Below, in pieces: positions 26,558 to 35,844 of a DNA stretch of 64,000 nucleotides. Each line of letters starts with the position of its first letter. The first letter of the stretch is position 1. A model generated the notes under the pieces. The model saw nothing but the letters and a program-made list of their open reading frames with translations. It ran no database searches and was not told the origin of the DNA. Position numbers and translations under genes: made by a program. The stretch is from a marine gamma proteobacterium HTCC2080 (GTDB lineage Bacteria > Pseudomonadota > Gammaproteobacteria > Pseudomonadales > Halieaceae). Where the stretch lies: positions 109,244 to 173,243 of the forward strand of contig AAVV01000009.1 in NCBI GenBank assembly GCA_000169115.1, given 5' to 3'.

Positions 26558-27841
26558 CTACTTAATATCAACGAAAGCTTCTTCACGAATCTTGCGCAGC
26601 CACGCTTCAAGTTCTTCGTCATACTTTTGATCGTGTAAATAGCCCATGACCTGCTGTCGACGCATTTGTTCTGCAATATTTTCCTCGCGCCGACCGGTGA
26701 CTTCGAGGATGTGCCAGCCAAATTGAGATTTTACGGGGTAAGAGATTTCACCTACTTCCGTTGTAGCCATGGTGGCGTCAAACTCGGGAACCATTTGACC
26801 GGGGCTTGTCCAGCCTAGTTCGCCGCCTTCCTGAGCCGAGCCAATATCATCGGAATATTCTTTTGCGAGAGCACCAAAGTCTTCACCATCCATCGCCCGC
26901 TGTCGTAATTCGGTCGCCAAAGCTATGGCGGCATCTTCATCGAGCACTTCGGTGGGTTTAATCAAAATATGACGAACCTCAGTCTGTTCGACCAGCCGCT
27001 CCCGGCCTCGCTCGTCCGCCAGATACACCAAATGGAAGCCTGCACCACTCGCGACTTTAGCGGTGTCACCCACTTTGAGGCTGGGGATGACCGCTGCAAA
27101 CATGCTGGGGATGGCATCTAGTTTTTTCCAACCGAGGTCACCGCCCTTAAATACGTAGGGCTCTATCACTGATACGGCTTCAGGGAAATCCTTTCCTGCT
27201 AAGATCGATGCCAGTATGCCGTCAACAAAGTCTTCTTTCTTTTGCCGATCGGCCTTGGAGTCTTTTTTGGAGACCTCGACAAGCGCCTGAATAACCCGAA
27301 ACTCTGGCTGAGTCATTTCGGCACCGGCTTCGGTAGATAGAAAATTATCGACCTCTTGCTCGGATATCTCAATATTCCTGGAAACGTTTCCCTGCTGAAC
27401 CCGCTGAATCATCATTTCTCGACGAATCTCCTCGCGCATGGCGAGGTAGCTTTGACCGTTGGCTTCTACAGCGGCGCGAAACTGCTCAAGGGTGTAGTTA
27501 CTGCCGGAGGCCATTCGGGCCATTGCGGCATCAAGCTGGGCATCGGGTATCCGAACCCCGTAGCGATTTGCCAACTGGAGTTGAATACTTTCAAGAATTA
27601 ATCGGTCGAGTGTCTCTCGGGCGAGCACTTCATCTGGCGGAGCATCAATCTGCCGCTGTTCAATGTTGCGCTGAATCAGCAGTAGGCGCTCTTGCAATTC
27701 CGTAGCCAAGATAATGTCGTCATCAACAATGGCCACGACTTTATCTAATGTCTGGATCTGGGCGTTCGCCCATGGTGCCAGCACAATGCAGGCCAGCGTT
27801 GCCAGCGTTGCAGCCAGTCGGGGGAGGTACAGCGTGCTCAT
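26558..27841 (-). CDS. surA: Periplasmic chaperone and peptidyl-prolyl isomerase SurA
   Basis: A 427-residue periplasmic chaperone for outer-membrane proteins such as LptD. Signal peptide MSTLYLPRLAATLATLACIVLAPWANA, an N-terminal helical chaperone domain with LDKVVAIVDDDIILATEL and a SurA-type QLANRYGVRIPD segment, then two parvulin domains: the first about residues 170-275 (VIQALVEVSKKD, GGDLGWKKLDAIPSMFA) and the second about 283-385 (VRHILIKPTEVLDE, DIGSAQEGGELGWTSPGQMVPEF). The ATG at 27841 is chosen over upstream ATGs at 27847 and 27889 because GAAGG lies 8 bases before it and the signal peptide begins there. It lies downstream of lptD but with an unusually long 469-base gap. Confidence 0.94.
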   Translation of the reverse strand: MSTLYLPRLAATLATLACIVLAPWANAQIQTLDKVVAIVDDDIILATELQERLLLIQRNIEQRQIDAPPDEVLARETLDRLILESIQLQLANRYGVRIPDAQLDAAMARMASGSNYTLEQFRAAVEANGQSYLAMREEIRREMMIQRVQQGNVSRNIEISEQEVDNFLSTEAGAEMTQPEFRVIQALVEVSKKDSKADRQKKEDFVDGILASILAGKDFPEAVSVIEPYVFKGGDLGWKKLDAIPSMFAAVIPSLKVGDTAKVASGAGFHLVYLADERGRERLVEQTEVRHILIKPTEVLDEDAAIALATELRQRAMDGEDFGALAKEYSDDIGSAQEGGELGWTSPGQMVPEFDATMATTEVGEISYPVKSQFGWHILEVTGRREENIAEQMRRQQVMGYLHDQKYDEELEAWLRKIREEAFVDIK

Positions 27842-27995
27842 AAGCATAGCCTTCGAGACGGTCAACATGAGAAAACGGTTAGAAAACAAAGCATAGCTGA
27901 TTTTTCAGCCCTGCACTGGCGCCAGATTGTACTCTTTTGTCGGTTAGGCATACAGGAGCTGCATTGAATGAATTGATACGTCTTTGTTTCATCTT

Positions 27996-28040
27996 GACCC
28001 GACCCGACCCGACCCGACCCGACCCGACCCGACCCGACCC
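27996..28040. repeat. Perfect pentanucleotide microsatellite (GACCC)9 between lptD and surA
   Basis: Nine uninterrupted GACCC units within the 469-base lptD-surA gap. The minus strand, which is the transcribed sense for both flanking genes, reads (GGGTC)9, with nine G-triplets spaced by two bases, and could fold as a G-quadruplex. Copy number should be prone to slippage. The rest of the gap (27842-27995 and 28041-28310) holds no gene or clear terminator that I can see. Confidence 0.95.
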
Positions 28041-28310
28041 AAACGAGCGGGCCTGAGGCGATTAGGTATGGCAGATGATCGACAGCTTGTTGACGAGGTA
28101 GCCATACAAGGATTCCTCGCTGCAAGGTGGGTCAATCCGGTTGTTATTTCAGATAGGCCCCTGATGACGCTTCGCCATCGCCAAGCGACCGCTGGGTTAA
28201 ATGTGTTGCCTTGTATCTGGGCTTACTACTGGGGCTTATAGCCGGGAGTTTATAAACACGGCTTTGGTAAAAAAGACTGCCCGCGTCAACATCTGCCTTT
28301 GCGCGACTGC

Positions 28311-30773
28311 CTAAAACCGAGTCGCGCTGGGGTCGAATCCGCGAATCATATCGCGCATCAAGTTCTCTACGCGGCTGCCAAACCCTCCCATGCCTTTTAA
28401 GACAAACTGAAACTGCACCGCGTTTTCCCGCTCGAGGCTGGGGTCGCTGAAGTCTGGCGCGAAACTGCCGGCGGTGTCGAGGTAGCGCATGTAGAGGAGC
28501 CGCATTTTCCAGCAGCAATTGTCGTACTCGAAGCCCACCATGTCTTCAACAAACTCATTGCCCTCTAGGGAATATTCAACCGCGGCGAAAGCGCCCCAGT
28601 TATCTCCAATTGGGTAGTAAGCCGAGAAATTGGCTTGTTCAGTAACCGGGCGTTTCGACTGTGATGGGGGCGGTTCGCGTAGCGTGTAACCCACATTGAA
28701 GATCTGTCCCGAGTTGGGTCGGTAACTCACCTGGGCGCTGGCAGCGTCAAACTCGGTGTCCTCAGTATCATAGAGCAAGCTGGAGCGAATGGCCCAGGCG
28801 TCACTGGGGAACCAGTTAAATTCGACGGCGGTTGCAGACAGTGACTCATCGAGCGCTCGATCTCGTGTCTTGAGGCGTACTTCGCGGTCTCTGAAGTAAA
28901 ATATTTGGCCGATACTCGCATTGAGGCGCTCGCGACCGTCACTGTCTGCAAACAGGCGCGTCGTCACTCCTATTGAAACTTGATTGGCATCGTCTAGACG
29001 GTCATGCCCGGAAAAGCGGGTATCCCGAAATAATTGCTGATAGCTAAAAGTCAGTTCGGCTGAGTCGAAATCGGGTTGGCCGCTTTGTTCGTCGAATTGG
29101 CTGTAAAGATAAAAAATCCGTGGCTCAAGGGTTTGAACCATGCCTTTACCACCTAAGGTCGTGGCACGCTCAAACAGTAAACCACCGTCCACGCTAAACA
29201 CGCCAGACTTGGCATCAGGTTTATTGTCGGCCTGAGTGGGCAGCGTTTGAAGATTTTCTAAATCATAGGACACACTTCGATATTTGGCGGTAGTGCGCAG
29301 AAAACCCCAACGCCAGTTTACCGGATAGGTTACCCCTGCCTCTCCATAAATACGCTGACCTTTCACCCGGTTAGCGTCGGTATCAAAATCTGAATACTGC
29401 AGGAGTGCAATGGGCTGTATACCTGCCAAATTGGCATCGCCACGCCAACGCGCAGTCAGCTGGGGCAATTTTTTATAGGTGTTAGTGATGTCATCGGCGA
29501 GGCTCTGAAATTGCTGCGCTTGCAGCGAGACCTGCCAGTCTTCGCCTAAGTAATCGACCTGACCCAGCTGTAGGAGGGCCGTCTGGCGCTGAGAGCTGAG
29601 TGTGCTGTTGTCGAGATCCCTTACATACTCGGGGTCACTCACCTTGTTGTAGTTAATGGTCGTTCGCCAGTTTTGTCCGAAGCTGCCACGGTGCTTTACA
29701 TCAATAGCCCAGCGATCCTGATCGCCCTCGGGAAAGTCTTCGCTGTATTTGTCGTCATCATCAATAAACTGCCCGTTGATGTCCCATGCCCCTGCATAAG
29801 GGTTTAACCAACGTCCCCTTGCCTGATGCAGTAGCCCCCGCTCGCCAATGTAGCGGGGCGAGTAGGTCGCGTCGTAGTTGGGTGCCAGATTCAGGTAGAT
29901 GGGTACTGTGACATCGAGGCCACCTCGGGTGTCTGAACCTATTGAAGGAAACAAGAGTCCTGTCTTACGGCGATCATCAACAGGGAATGTCATCCAGGGC
30001 ACATAAAAAACTGGGACTCCCGCCCAGCGCAGCGTGGCGTTCGTCGCTGTCGCCATGCCTTCCTCGGGGTCAATTTTGAGAGTGCCTGTTTGTATGTACC
30101 ACTGCGGGTCTTCAGGTGCGCAGAAGGTCACTGCACCATCGTCGATGGTGATCTCCCCCGACGCTTCGCGTTCAAGCTGACGGGCCGCGCCGCTGAGCTG
30201 TGGTTCATGTAGCGCAAAATGCGCCCCTGTCACCGTGGCGTGTTGGCGCTCCGAGTCGAAGGTGAGGTGGTCGCCTTGCAGCGCAACGCCCGGCTCTCGG
30301 TAGGTCACATTGCCCGAGGCTTCGGTAAATTGTTGGTCCCGATCAAACGCGACTGAATCAGCCTTAATGCTGCGGTTACCTTGAATGACGGACACATTAC
30401 CCGTTAGAAGCAATCTACCGCCGGTGGCATTAGACGTGTCAGCGTTTACTTCGATGTCAGTGCTGCCAGGCACCGTGGGCGTCTGCCCTTTCAACGGATC
30501 AATGAACGCTCCGTTGCATTGTCGGCAGCGATGATCCCTCTGCTGCTCGGTCAGTAGTGGTAAGGGTCGCCAGTCGAGTTGTGCGGCAATGTCTTCGCTG
30601 AACAACAACAAGGTGTCGCCAGGTGTTTGCGCATCCGAAGCTTGGATTGTTTCGCTGGCTAAAGCGACCGCTGCGACTAGGGCAAGGCTTGAAAAGCGGT
30701 AACCGAGGTGCCGTGGCTGAAGGGCAATTATGAATGGAGCGTACGGGAGCAAATGTTGTACATCCGATGGCAT
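28311..30773 (-). CDS. lptD: LPS-assembly outer-membrane protein LptD
   Basis: An 820-residue outer-membrane translocon that inserts LPS in the outer leaflet with LptE. After a long, not quite standard signal region (hydrophobic core near residues 28-45) the periplasmic OstA/LptA-like beta-jellyroll spans about 105-270 (DIEVNADTSNATGGRLLLTGNVSV, GNVTYREPGVALQGDHL). The barrel follows from about 270 (RWAGVPVFYVPWMTFPVDDRRKTGLLFPSIG) to the end. Cysteines fit the LptD disulfide scheme: two in CRQCN near residue 91, one near 217, and an adjacent pair in YDNCCW near 757. It is the first gene of the block with surA and pdxA, with the GACCC repeat in between. Confidence 0.95.
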   Translation of the reverse strand: MPSDVQHLLPYAPFIIALQPRHLGYRFSSLALVAAVALASETIQASDAQTPGDTLLLFSEDIAAQLDWRPLPLLTEQQRDHRCRQCNGAFIDPLKGQTPTVPGSTDIEVNADTSNATGGRLLLTGNVSVIQGNRSIKADSVAFDRDQQFTEASGNVTYREPGVALQGDHLTFDSERQHATVTGAHFALHEPQLSGAARQLEREASGEITIDDGAVTFCAPEDPQWYIQTGTLKIDPEEGMATATNATLRWAGVPVFYVPWMTFPVDDRRKTGLLFPSIGSDTRGGLDVTVPIYLNLAPNYDATYSPRYIGERGLLHQARGRWLNPYAGAWDINGQFIDDDDKYSEDFPEGDQDRWAIDVKHRGSFGQNWRTTINYNKVSDPEYVRDLDNSTLSSQRQTALLQLGQVDYLGEDWQVSLQAQQFQSLADDITNTYKKLPQLTARWRGDANLAGIQPIALLQYSDFDTDANRVKGQRIYGEAGVTYPVNWRWGFLRTTAKYRSVSYDLENLQTLPTQADNKPDAKSGVFSVDGGLLFERATTLGGKGMVQTLEPRIFYLYSQFDEQSGQPDFDSAELTFSYQQLFRDTRFSGHDRLDDANQVSIGVTTRLFADSDGRERLNASIGQIFYFRDREVRLKTRDRALDESLSATAVEFNWFPSDAWAIRSSLLYDTEDTEFDAASAQVSYRPNSGQIFNVGYTLREPPPSQSKRPVTEQANFSAYYPIGDNWGAFAAVEYSLEGNEFVEDMVGFEYDNCCWKMRLLYMRYLDTAGSFAPDFSDPSLERENAVQFQFVLKGMGGFGSRVENLMRDMIRGFDPSATRF

Positions 30774-31021
30774 GTGGTCGAGAGGCGCTGATCATACATC
30801 ATCAGTGGTCATGACCCATCATGGTGTTTTGACTCGCGAGGGTAGTTTCCGAACTGTTTAAAGGCACCAGCGTTTTTGGCCACCGGACGGGAGTATGTCG
30901 CCACACGACGCGCCTTTTAGGGAATATGCGGCGGGTTGATTTATTGGCCCAAGCGCTTGATAGAGGCAAGTTTCAGTATCTCACGTTAAACTCTAGGTTC
31001 TATATGTAGGGGTTCGGGGTT

Positions 31022-33586
31022 ATGACAGGCTGGCAATTACTACTCACTGGGGTTTGGGCCCCGTTGTCCAGCTCGAAGCAGGCTGACCGCACCGTCAGCT
31101 TTCAGGTAACAAACTGGGGTGTGTTAACAGCCGCGCTTGTGTTGTGCCTCATGGTGCCCCCCACCCTGCAAGCGGCGAATGACTTCAATACGATAACAGC
31201 CAATAGTGAAAGGCAAAGCGGATTTATACCGCTGCATTGGCACTCGGGAGAGGGGCGTCTTTATGCAGAGGTAACTACCTTAAATCAGCCCTTCATTTAT
31301 TACCCCAGCCTGTCTCAAGGGGTGGGTTCCAATGATTTGGGTTTGGATCGGGGGCGTTTGGGCGGTACCCAGCTGGTGCAATTTGAGCGCGTTGGCCCCA
31401 GGTTGCTTCTGGTCGCTTTAAATACCCGCTACCGAGCGAGTTCCAATAATGCGGACGAGCGTCGAGCGGTTCGAGAAGCTTTTGCAAGGTCAGTGCTGTG
31501 GGGTTTTGACATCGCCGCAGAGCAAGACCAGCGCTTGCTTATTGATTTAACCGATTTTTCTCAGCGAGATTCACTAAAACTCGCTGCACTGCTCAAGCAA
31601 GCCGGCGAGGGCAGCTATGCCGTTGACCCGCGCCGATCGGTGATTAATCTGCAGCGCTCCAAAGCCTTTCCCGATAATAGCGAAATCGATGCGCTGGTGA
31701 CTTTTGTTGGCCAGCCCGAGGGTAAGATTTTGCCAACGGTAGCCCCCGACGCTGGTGCGATTACCGTGCATTTGCACCACTCCTTTGTCCGCTTGCCCGA
31801 CGATGGTTATACGCCCCTGGCCTATGACCCCAGAGCGGGGTTTATCGATGGCGGTGAAGAAGATTTTTTTTACGACTATGCCGCACCCCTGGGCCAGCCA
31901 GTGAAACGCGGTTATGCCCGCCGGCACCGTCTTGAAAAAAAGTACCCCGATCGCGCCCTGAGTGAGGCCGTGGAACCCATCATTTATTACGTCGACTCGG
32001 GTGTGCCCGAGCCCATTCGCAGTGCGTTGGTTGAGGGGGCGTCTTGGTGGAATCAGGCCTTCGAAGCTGCTGGATATATCGATGGCTTTCAGGTGAAAAT
32101 TTTACCCCCCGGGGCCGACCCTATGGATGTGCGTTACAACGTCATTCAGTGGGTACACCGCTCGACCCGGGGTTGGTCTTACGGCATGAGTGTGCGCGAT
32201 CCGCGCACACAGGAAATTATTAAGGGCCATGTGAGTTTGGGGTCGCTGCGGGTGCGCCAAGATTATTTGCTCGCTGAGGGTCTTCTGGCACCCTATAAAC
32301 CCGGTGTTGATGAGGCAGAGGCGGCCAAGCCGCTGGAAGAATTTGCCTTAGCACGCATTCGGCAGCTTTCGGCCCATGAGGTCGGGCACACGATTGGCCT
32401 TGAACATAATTTTGCCGCTAGCGCCGATGACCGAGCCTCGGTGATGGACTATCCCCATCCCTACGTCACCTTATCTGACGACAATAAAGTGGATGTCTCT
32501 GACGCCTATGCCGTGGGCATAGGCGCTTGGGATAAACAGGCGATTCGCTGGGGTTATTCTGATTTCCCCGACGACGTCGATACGTCGGTGGCTCGTGCGG
32601 CATTGATGGATAAACTGCTGGCGTCGGGTTTGTCTTTTGTGGCGGACCGGCATGCCCGCGTGGGCAGTTTGGACAGCGGCGCTGGGCCTTGCCACAGCCG
32701 AGGAAGCCTTTGGGATAATGGCGCGGATCCGGTGGCAGAGTTGAATCGGATAATGCAGCTGCGGCGAGTGGTCCTCGATAACTTTTCCGAGGCAGTGATT
32801 AAAGAAGGGCAGCCACTGGCAAAGATTGAGGATGCGTTAGTCCCTGCCTATTTAATGCACCGCTATCAGGTAGCCGCCGCAGCAACCGTCTTGGGCGGCA
32901 AAAATTTTACTTATGCCCTAAAAGGCGATGGACAAATTCCGACCACTGTTACCGAGGCCCAGCGTCAGCGTGCTGCGCTTGACGCCCTGCTGGCTACCCT
33001 TGACCCGGAGGCGCTGTCTATTTCGGCAGAGCTCGTGGCGCTTATTCCGCCGCGGCCACCCATGTCGGGCACATCTCGTGAGCTATTTCCCCGACAAACC
33101 GGTTATGTATTTGACTCGGTTGCTGCGGCTGCTACTGCGGCTGACCTGACTTTGCGCACACTGCTAGATCCTGCTCGAGCGGCAAGGTTGATCCAGCAAA
33201 ACTCGGTTGACCCCGATTTGCCGGACTTTTCTGAAGTACTTATGGGGCTGGTTAAAGCCGTTGGCCCAACCGCTGCAGACACCTCATTCACTTCAGGACA
33301 CGCACAACTTGCCCGGCGGATGCAAAAGGAGCTGGCCGCACAATTAATGGCACTGGCCAGTCGTATGACAGCAGCTGACAGTGTTCGAGGTGCGGCAGCT
33401 TATGCTCTACACACAATGTTAGAGCGCCTTACCACCAGCCAGGGGACAAAAAAGATGAAAAAAGGTGAGGCAGATGGCTGGCTGCCGCATTACTACTTTT
33501 TAGAGCAGAAAATTCGGTTGTTCGAAGCGAAAGCGGAACCTTGGCAGGCTGGAAGCCTGACAACCCCACCGGGCTCTCCGATCTGA
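31022..33586 (+). CDS. Exported zinc-dependent metalloprotease (DUF5117/DUF4953 type)
   Basis: An 854-residue predicted secreted metallopeptidase. The zinc motif HEVGHTIGLEHN is at residues 452-463 with Glu453 as catalytic base, followed by the Met-turn-like SVMDYPHPYV. N-terminal blocks (GFIPLHWHSGEGRLYAEV, GGTQLVQFERVGPRLLLVALNTRYRA) and the middle block VDSGVPEPIRSALVEGASWWNQAFEAAG match the large family of uncharacterised zinc metalloproteases annotated DUF5117-DUF4953-DUF5118. The hydrophobic export segment lies at residues about 36-57 (ending PTLQA), so either the signal peptide has a long N-region or translation begins later. It is a single gene. The substrate is unknown; a role in protein or peptide scavenging is likely. 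Confidence 0.85.
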   Translation: MTGWQLLLTGVWAPLSSSKQADRTVSFQVTNWGVLTAALVLCLMVPPTLQAANDFNTITANSERQSGFIPLHWHSGEGRLYAEVTTLNQPFIYYPSLSQGVGSNDLGLDRGRLGGTQLVQFERVGPRLLLVALNTRYRASSNNADERRAVREAFARSVLWGFDIAAEQDQRLLIDLTDFSQRDSLKLAALLKQAGEGSYAVDPRRSVINLQRSKAFPDNSEIDALVTFVGQPEGKILPTVAPDAGAITVHLHHSFVRLPDDGYTPLAYDPRAGFIDGGEEDFFYDYAAPLGQPVKRGYARRHRLEKKYPDRALSEAVEPIIYYVDSGVPEPIRSALVEGASWWNQAFEAAGYIDGFQVKILPPGADPMDVRYNVIQWVHRSTRGWSYGMSVRDPRTQEIIKGHVSLGSLRVRQDYLLAEGLLAPYKPGVDEAEAAKPLEEFALARIRQLSAHEVGHTIGLEHNFAASADDRASVMDYPHPYVTLSDDNKVDVSDAYAVGIGAWDKQAIRWGYSDFPDDVDTSVARAALMDKLLASGLSFVADRHARVGSLDSGAGPCHSRGSLWDNGADPVAELNRIMQLRRVVLDNFSEAVIKEGQPLAKIEDALVPAYLMHRYQVAAAATVLGGKNFTYALKGDGQIPTTVTEAQRQRAALDALLATLDPEALSISAELVALIPPRPPMSGTSRELFPRQTGYVFDSVAAAATAADLTLRTLLDPARAARLIQQNSVDPDLPDFSEVLMGLVKAVGPTAADTSFTSGHAQLARRMQKELAAQLMALASRMTAADSVRGAAAYALHTMLERLTTSQGTKKMKKGEADGWLPHYYFLEQKIRLFEAKAEPWQAGSLTTPPGSPI

Positions 33587-33671
33587 CAGAGACAAGTCTG
33601 AGCGGTTCTAATTTTGTTGAAACGCAGTGAGTGAGACCCAAACCTCACTTTAGTTCGCGCATTGTTGAGGT

Positions 33672-33700
33672 TAGAGATAGCTGAGTTTGTGTCTTATAAT
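33672..33700 (+). promoter_or_regulatory. Candidate promoter for the surface-glycan cluster
   Basis: -35 TAGAGA (33672-33677), 17-base spacer, perfect -10 TATAAT (33695-33700), in the 408-base gap before the aminotransferase gene. It would leave a leader of about 290 bases before the ATG at 33995. The rest of the gap shows no other feature. Confidence 0.4.
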
Positions 33701-33994
33701 GCGTCGGGTCTACGCAGGCTCTGGTCAGGTGCCATCTGGGTCTCAAAGAGTGTGGCAATCAACTGTTGCGAGTGGTTATTTGTGGTAATGAAGATCTAAA
33801 AAAATTGTCCAGCTTTGATGTCGGAGGCATAAGTTTTGCAAGCGAGCAGCTTCGTCTCGGTGGCGTGTTTGGAAGAGAAAAGCAGTTTTTTAAACAACGC
33901 CGCTAGTGCTTTTTGTGTTTTTTAAATTTGGGCAAGCCAAAACTCCAAACGGCAGTGTTTGTCATTATTTCCAAGTTTTACATCGGAGTTGAAG

Positions 33995-35107
33995 ATGAGT
34001 AAGACGACTACTTTTGTGACGCAACCCAGTCTTCCTCCGTTGGAGGAGTTTATTCCCTACCTCGAAAAAATTTGGGAAAACAAAGTACTGACAAATTGTG
34101 GCCCTTTTCATCAGCAACTTGAAGAAGCGCTGTGTCGCTATCTTGGTGTTGAGCATATTGCACTTTTCACCAACGGCACTATTGCTTTGGTAACGGCGCT
34201 GCAGTCATTGCGAGTGACGGGTGAGGTTATTACTACGCCGTATTCCTTCGTGGCGACCTCGCACTCTTTGCTATGGAACGGCATCAAGCCGGTGTTCGTT
34301 GATATTGAGCCAGATACACTAAATATCGATTCGCAAAAAATTGAAGCGGCAATTACGCCGCAAACGACGGCCATTCTTGCCGTTCATTGTTACGGCCATC
34401 CCTGTAACGTCGATGCCATCCAGAAAATTGCAGACACCTACAACCTTAAAGTTATTTACGATGCCGCCCATGCCTTTGGAGTCAAATGCCACTGCGGCAG
34501 TGTTTTAAATCATGGTGACCTGTCGGTGCTTAGCTTTCACGCTACAAAGGTTTTTAACACGTTTGAAGGTGGGGCTATTATTTGCCCTGACGCAGAGAGC
34601 AAAGCGCGTATTGATCAGCTAAAAAACTTTGGCCATGCCGGTGAGATAAATGTTGTCGCGCCGGGAATTAATGGCAAATTAAGTGAGTTTAATGCGGCGT
34701 TGGGATTGCTTCAGCTCGAGTATATTGACGAGGCAATAGCAAAGCGCAAAACAATTGACGAAACTTATAGAAGACGCTTGTCGGAGGTAACTGGCATTCA
34801 ATGTTTGCAGGATTCGGGAGAGCTTGTTGCAAATTATGCGTATTTCCCGGTCTTGGTCGACGATAGTTATGCTCTCAGTAGGGATGCCCTGTACGACCAT
34901 CTCAAGACCAAGGGCATTCACCCCAGGCGTTACTTCTACCCCCTTATCTCTGAATTCCCTATGTACCGTGGCTTGCCCTCTTCCAACCCGGAGAGATTGC
35001 CCTTGGCTCTAAATGCGGCTTCTCAGGTATTATGTCTTCCCATTTACCCCGATCTCTCAATGGACACTGTCGAGACAACATGTCGGTTGATTGCAGGTTT
35101 TCGGTAA
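33995..35107 (+). CDS. DegT/DnrJ/EryC1/StrS sugar aminotransferase
   Basis: A 370-residue PLP enzyme of the nucleotide-sugar aminotransferase family. It has the N-terminal LTNCGPFHQQLEEALCRYLG, the cofactor-contact segments FTNGTIALVTAL and DAAHAFGV, the Schiff-base Lys185 in SFHATKVFNTFEGG, and FNAALGLLQLEYIDE. These enzymes aminate keto-deoxy-sugars bound to UDP, dTDP or GDP, for example to perosamine or Qui3N/Qui4N; the sugar here cannot be fixed. ATG 33995 has a GGAG site 7 bases upstream and matches the family start; the longer frame to 33959 does not. It is the first gene of the glycan cluster, 35 bases before the WbqC-like gene. Confidence 0.9.
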   Translation: MSKTTTFVTQPSLPPLEEFIPYLEKIWENKVLTNCGPFHQQLEEALCRYLGVEHIALFTNGTIALVTALQSLRVTGEVITTPYSFVATSHSLLWNGIKPVFVDIEPDTLNIDSQKIEAAITPQTTAILAVHCYGHPCNVDAIQKIADTYNLKVIYDAAHAFGVKCHCGSVLNHGDLSVLSFHATKVFNTFEGGAIICPDAESKARIDQLKNFGHAGEINVVAPGINGKLSEFNAALGLLQLEYIDEAIAKRKTIDETYRRRLSEVTGIQCLQDSGELVANYAYFPVLVDDSYALSRDALYDHLKTKGIHPRRYFYPLISEFPMYRGLPSSNPERLPLALNAASQVLCLPIYPDLSMDTVETTCRLIAGFR

Positions 35108-35142
35108 TTGTGGGCTGTTCGAGCGCAGCTGGATACTAAAAT

Positions 35143-35841
35143 ATGAAGTTAGGCATCATGCAGCCTTATTTTTTACCCTACATAGGTTATTTCCAACTGA
35201 TCTCTGCGGTAGATCAGTTTATCGTTTATGACAATATCCAATATTCAAAAAAGGGATGGATAAATCGCAATCGATTTCTGTTGAACGGGAAAGATGCATT
35301 GTTCTCGTTGCCACTTCGTAAGGCGGCCGATAACCTCCACGTGGTCGAACGCTCGGTCGCAGACAACTTCAATTCAAACAAGTTGCTTAATCAGCTTCAC
35401 GGTGCCTATGCCAAGGCGCCTCACTTTGACATCACCTTTGCGCTGCTGGAACGAATTTTTTCTTATGAGCACCAAAATTTGTTTCGATATATTTACCATT
35501 CGCTGGTGGCAGTGTGTGTTCATCTTGGTATCGAGACTTCGATTGTTGTTAGCTCGGAAGTAGAGATTGCTCATGATCTAAAGGCTGAGGATAAGGTTTT
35601 GGCCCTGTGTAAGGCGAGTGCTGCCTCCACCTATGTTAATTTAATGGGTGGTAGCAATCTTTATAGTAAAGGCGCGTTTTTGCAAAATGGACTTGACCTC
35701 AAATTTATAAAGGCTAGCTCTTTCGAGTATCGGCAGTTCGGTAATGACTTTGTTCCCTGGCTGTCCATCGTTGATGTACTGATGTTCAATTCGCTGGATG
35801 AGGTTCGCTGTTTCATGTTTAATGGTTATGAGTTGATCTGA
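35143..35841 (+). CDS. WbqC-like family protein
   Basis: A 232-residue protein with the full WbqC signature: KLGIMQPYFLPYIGYFQLI at the N-terminus, FIVYDNIQYSKKGWINRNRFL, LPLRKAADNLHV, and VYDL-type C-terminal part with FVPWLSIVDVLMFN. Family members occur in O-antigen and capsule loci next to amino-sugar genes, and have been proposed to attach amino acids or other groups to amino sugars; the activity is not settled. It lies directly between the DegT aminotransferase and the two propeller proteins, consistent with decoration of the amino sugar made by the first gene. Confidence 0.88.
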   Translation: MKLGIMQPYFLPYIGYFQLISAVDQFIVYDNIQYSKKGWINRNRFLLNGKDALFSLPLRKAADNLHVVERSVADNFNSNKLLNQLHGAYAKAPHFDITFALLERIFSYEHQNLFRYIYHSLVAVCVHLGIETSIVVSSEVEIAHDLKAEDKVLALCKASAASTYVNLMGGSNLYSKGAFLQNGLDLKFIKASSFEYRQFGNDFVPWLSIVDVLMFNSLDEVRCFMFNGYELI

Positions 35842-35844
35842 CGT

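Noticed and set aside
27984..28241. Plus-strand frame of 85 codons beginning in the GACCC repeat
   Set aside because: Its N-terminal DPTRP repeats are a translation of the microsatellite, and no ribosome site or homology-like feature is seen.
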